Shown: positions 5,275 through 7,130 of the stretch, piece by piece
Layout: every line of letters begins with the position of its first letter
How positions within the stretch are numbered: position 1 is the first letter of the stretch
Program-made: the position numbers and the translations under genes
Notes under the pieces: model-generated
Told to the model about the DNA's origin: nothing
What the model saw: the letters and a program-made list of their open reading frames with translations, nothing else
Database searches by the model: none
Origin: Bacteroidales bacterium
Lineage (GTDB): Bacteria; Bacteroidota; Bacteroidia; Bacteroidales; JAADGE01
Direction of reading: 5' to 3'
DNA length: 7,130 bases
Assembly: GCA_029934265.1 (NCBI GenBank)
Contig: JAOZMN010000148.1
Span: forward strand, 1-7,130

Positions 5275-7130
5275 ATGCTTGCCGATACCGAAAGAGAAAA
5301 AATCGACCGTATGGCAGAAATCTGTAAAGAAAATGAATTTGCGGAATTTGTAGAATTTTCAACTATTGATTTACAATATCTTCAAAATAAAACAATAGCT
5401 GAAAAACGTGTAACAGACAGACTTATAGCATACAAATGCAGAAAAGACAAAATAGATTCTCTCGCCAAACTTGAAATAGATATTACGGAAGTATTGCCGG
5501 GTGTAGATACGACAATCGTTACACAAGAAAAACAAGATATGTACGACAGAATACTATCGAACAAACTTGCAGGTTTTGTTTATGATATTCATTTTCAGCT
5601 TACCGACCCCGATTTTAAAATACAACAAACTTTCACAGAAGACGATAACAGTTTTGTTCAAACTTTGTTCGACCTTAAAACTTTGGAACTTGATGAAAAT
5701 ATTTTAAAAACAATTAAAATCGAAGATAAAGCACAATTCTCAAAACTTGATGAAGATGATAAATTTTTCGTGGAAGATGTAGCCTTGATGTATTCAAAAA
5801 CTTCTTACGATTCTATATTTATACGTCTGCGAAAGCGTGATGCAAGTTATTATTCAAATTTGAACATAACCGACAAACGAAAATTCGACCGACTAATAGC
5901 ATATCAACTTAAAGAAATTATAAAAGCAAAATCAGAAGCAATCGTAACTTATGTCGATATTGTAGAAGACGAACTCGGAATTAACAACAAAGAAGAAGTT
6001 GGTGATTTGTTTTCCGAAAAAGAACTTGAAGATATTGAAAGGGTATTATCATTCAGGATAGCGTGTTACGTTCATAATCTTCCTGCACCTTTTAATACAG
6101 ATACCACAAATTCCGATTTCCAAACACCGTTTATACAAAGCGATTTTGATATAAACAAAGATTTGAGCATGGCAAACAAAAGCATACTCGACATGATGTA
6201 TTCTACAAAAATTTTTTCCATGCAAGACCCTTATGTCAGAATGGCAATAAAGAACGCAGATAAAAAAGAATACAAAAATTTACAGCAAAACGAAAAATCA
6301 TTTATCGACAGGCTTGCCCAGTTATACGTGCTTGCAAGTGATTCCGTAAATTTCATAGAACTTTCGACAAACGATGCAAACAGATACAACAATCTGAATA
6401 TAAAGGACAAATACAAAACAGACAGACTTTTATTGTATAAACTTAAAGATTTGTACACACCCGAAGAAAACACGGCTTCAATAGAAGAATATCTCAATCA
6501 GGATATGCTTTACATAAAAGAAATGAGTTCTGAAGGGAAAATAATTTCTGATGAATTATACCAAAAATATTTGAGAATACTTTCTGTGATGCTCGCAACC
6601 GCAATTCACGACACAAAAATGCCCTATATTGAAAGTGATTTCAGAATATTCAAAAATTTAGATGTAGATGACATGAGCCTTATTTACATGATGTTTGACA
6701 CGAAAAATATTCGTCTCCGAAATACTGAAATAAAAGATTCATTGAGAATTTCTGACGGTAAAAAATATAATAAACTGAAACCCGAAAAGAAAGCCGTAAT
6801 TGACAGAATTGCAAATGCTTATCTCGACATTTCTGATATGGACGATTTTTTTGTAAAAATAAAAGATATTGACACAACTTATTATAAAGAACTTTCTATA
6901 AAAGAAAAAAATGAAACCGACCGACTTATCGCATCAAGGTTAAGATATTTTGCAGATGCCGAGCAAATAGAAGAGAAACTAACAGAAACAATCACTGCCG
7001 ATGAGCTTTCGCTCGACGATATTGCAGAAACAGATATTATCGACAAAGAAGAAACTAATGCGTACGAAAGAATTATTGCTTTTATGCTCGCATCTTATAT
7101 TTACGATGTTTCGATACCGCTTAATGAAGT
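5275..7130 (+). CDS. Continuation of the tandem-repeat protein after the in-frame stop, 3'-partial
   Basis: This is the distal part of the reading frame begun at 3133. The frame is open from 5245, directly after the TAA, to the window end with no further stop. The coordinate given is the first in-frame ATG, 30 bp after the stop, which is the only obvious reinitiation point. It encodes the rest of repeat module 2, modules 3, 4 and 5, and the first residues of module 6. No signal peptide follows this ATG, so a separately translated product would not be exported by itself, which argues that it belongs to the upstream gene. No OmpA, T9SS C-terminal or other known domain is seen before the window ends. 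A C-terminal anchoring domain beyond the window is plausible from the family architecture. Base composition and codon use look the same as upstream. I treat it as a broken or recoded part of one gene, with independent translation as the less likely alternative. Confidence 0.75.
   Translation, partial: MLADTEREKIDRMAEICKENEFAEFVEFSTIDLQYLQNKTIAEKRVTDRLIAYKCRKDKIDSLAKLEIDITEVLPGVDTTIVTQEKQDMYDRILSNKLAGFVYDIHFQLTDPDFKIQQTFTEDDNSFVQTLFDLKTLELDENILKTIKIEDKAQFSKLDEDDKFFVEDVALMYSKTSYDSIFIRLRKRDASYYSNLNITDKRKFDRLIAYQLKEIIKAKSEAIVTYVDIVEDELGINNKEEVGDLFSEKELEDIERVLSFRIACYVHNLPAPFNTDTTNSDFQTPFIQSDFDINKDLSMANKSILDMMYSTKIFSMQDPYVRMAIKNADKKEYKNLQQNEKSFIDRLAQLYVLASDSVNFIELSTNDANRYNNLNIKDKYKTDRLLLYKLKDLYTPEENTASIEEYLNQDMLYIKEMSSEGKIISDELYQKYLRILSVMLATAIHDTKMPYIESDFRIFKNLDVDDMSLIYMMFDTKNIRLRNTEIKDSLRISDGKKYNKLKPEKKAVIDRIANAYLDISDMDDFFVKIKDIDTTYYKELSIKEKNETDRLIASRLRYFADAEQIEEKLTETITADELSLDDIAETDIIDKEETNAYERIIAFMLASYIYDVSIPLNE

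Larger units (their letters stand above)
4579..7130 (+). repeat. Tandem ~160-codon protein repeat modules, five complete and a sixth partial
   Basis: The modules are seen at the protein level. Each begins with a motif like YDRILSxKLAGFIYD, whose first aromatic or aliphatic residue is encoded at 4594, 5074, 5542, 6034, 6568 and 7063 (spacings 480, 468, 492, 534 and 495 bp). Each then has an acidic PD/SDF-type segment, a DKxEYxxL segment, and a DRLIAY-like motif at 4939, 5416, 5887, 6421 and 6919. Within a module, the pattern D-x3-Y-x2-L followed by a charged stretch and DRL recurs about every 40 residues, which suggests four sub-repeats per module. The sequence is mostly helical and strongly charged. 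The copies have diverged considerably, so this is an old expansion and not a recent DNA duplication. I do not recognise the family. Confidence 0.85.

Noticed and set aside
3615..6877. Minus-strand open frames opposite the large repeat gene
   Set aside because: They are short, mutually unrelated and fully overlapped by the plus-strand frame, which has clear domains and repeat periodicity.

Overview
The window comes from a member of the Bacteroidota. The DNA is clearly A+T-rich. It encodes a PorP/SprF-family outer-membrane protein followed by a TPR/PD40 periplasmic protein, a pairing typical of type IX secretion (T9SS) and gliding-associated loci in this phylum. Genes lack Shine-Dalgarno sequences, and matches to the phylum's -7 promoter motif TAnnTTTG lie upstream of both plus-strand genes. 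I cannot name the genus.

Layout. Positions 1-90 hold a repeat copy (A). Positions 170-1174 (minus strand) encode a DUF368 membrane protein of the polyprenyl-phosphate translocase family. Positions 1175-1809 are a 635-bp gene-free divergent intergenic region. It contains a second repeat copy (B, 1511-1598), a nested inverted repeat that uses part of B (1441-1558), a candidate promoter and a 5'-UTR stem-loop. Positions 1810-2877 (plus) encode the PorP/SprF protein. After a 255-bp spacer with its own promoter, a very large plus-strand reading frame begins at a TTG codon (3133) and runs off the window end.

The large reading frame is the main point of interest. It has a signal peptide, TPR-like helices, about five PD40 beta-propeller blades, and then at least five and a half tandem copies of a ~160-residue module that I do not recognise. 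Each module looks like four ~40-residue sub-repeats. A single in-frame TAA at 5242-5244 lies in the second module. The same frame stays open for 628 more codons, and the module register is exactly 160 residues on either side of the stop. This is therefore one gene split by a point nonsense change, a sequencing error, or possibly readthrough or reinitiation. It is not two unrelated genes.

How the genes may work together: the PorP/SprF barrel and the PD40 protein are plausibly partners at the outer membrane and periplasm (T9SS accessory, attachment or motility). The DUF368 gene is on the other strand, concerns envelope lipid-carrier recycling, and is probably independent of them.
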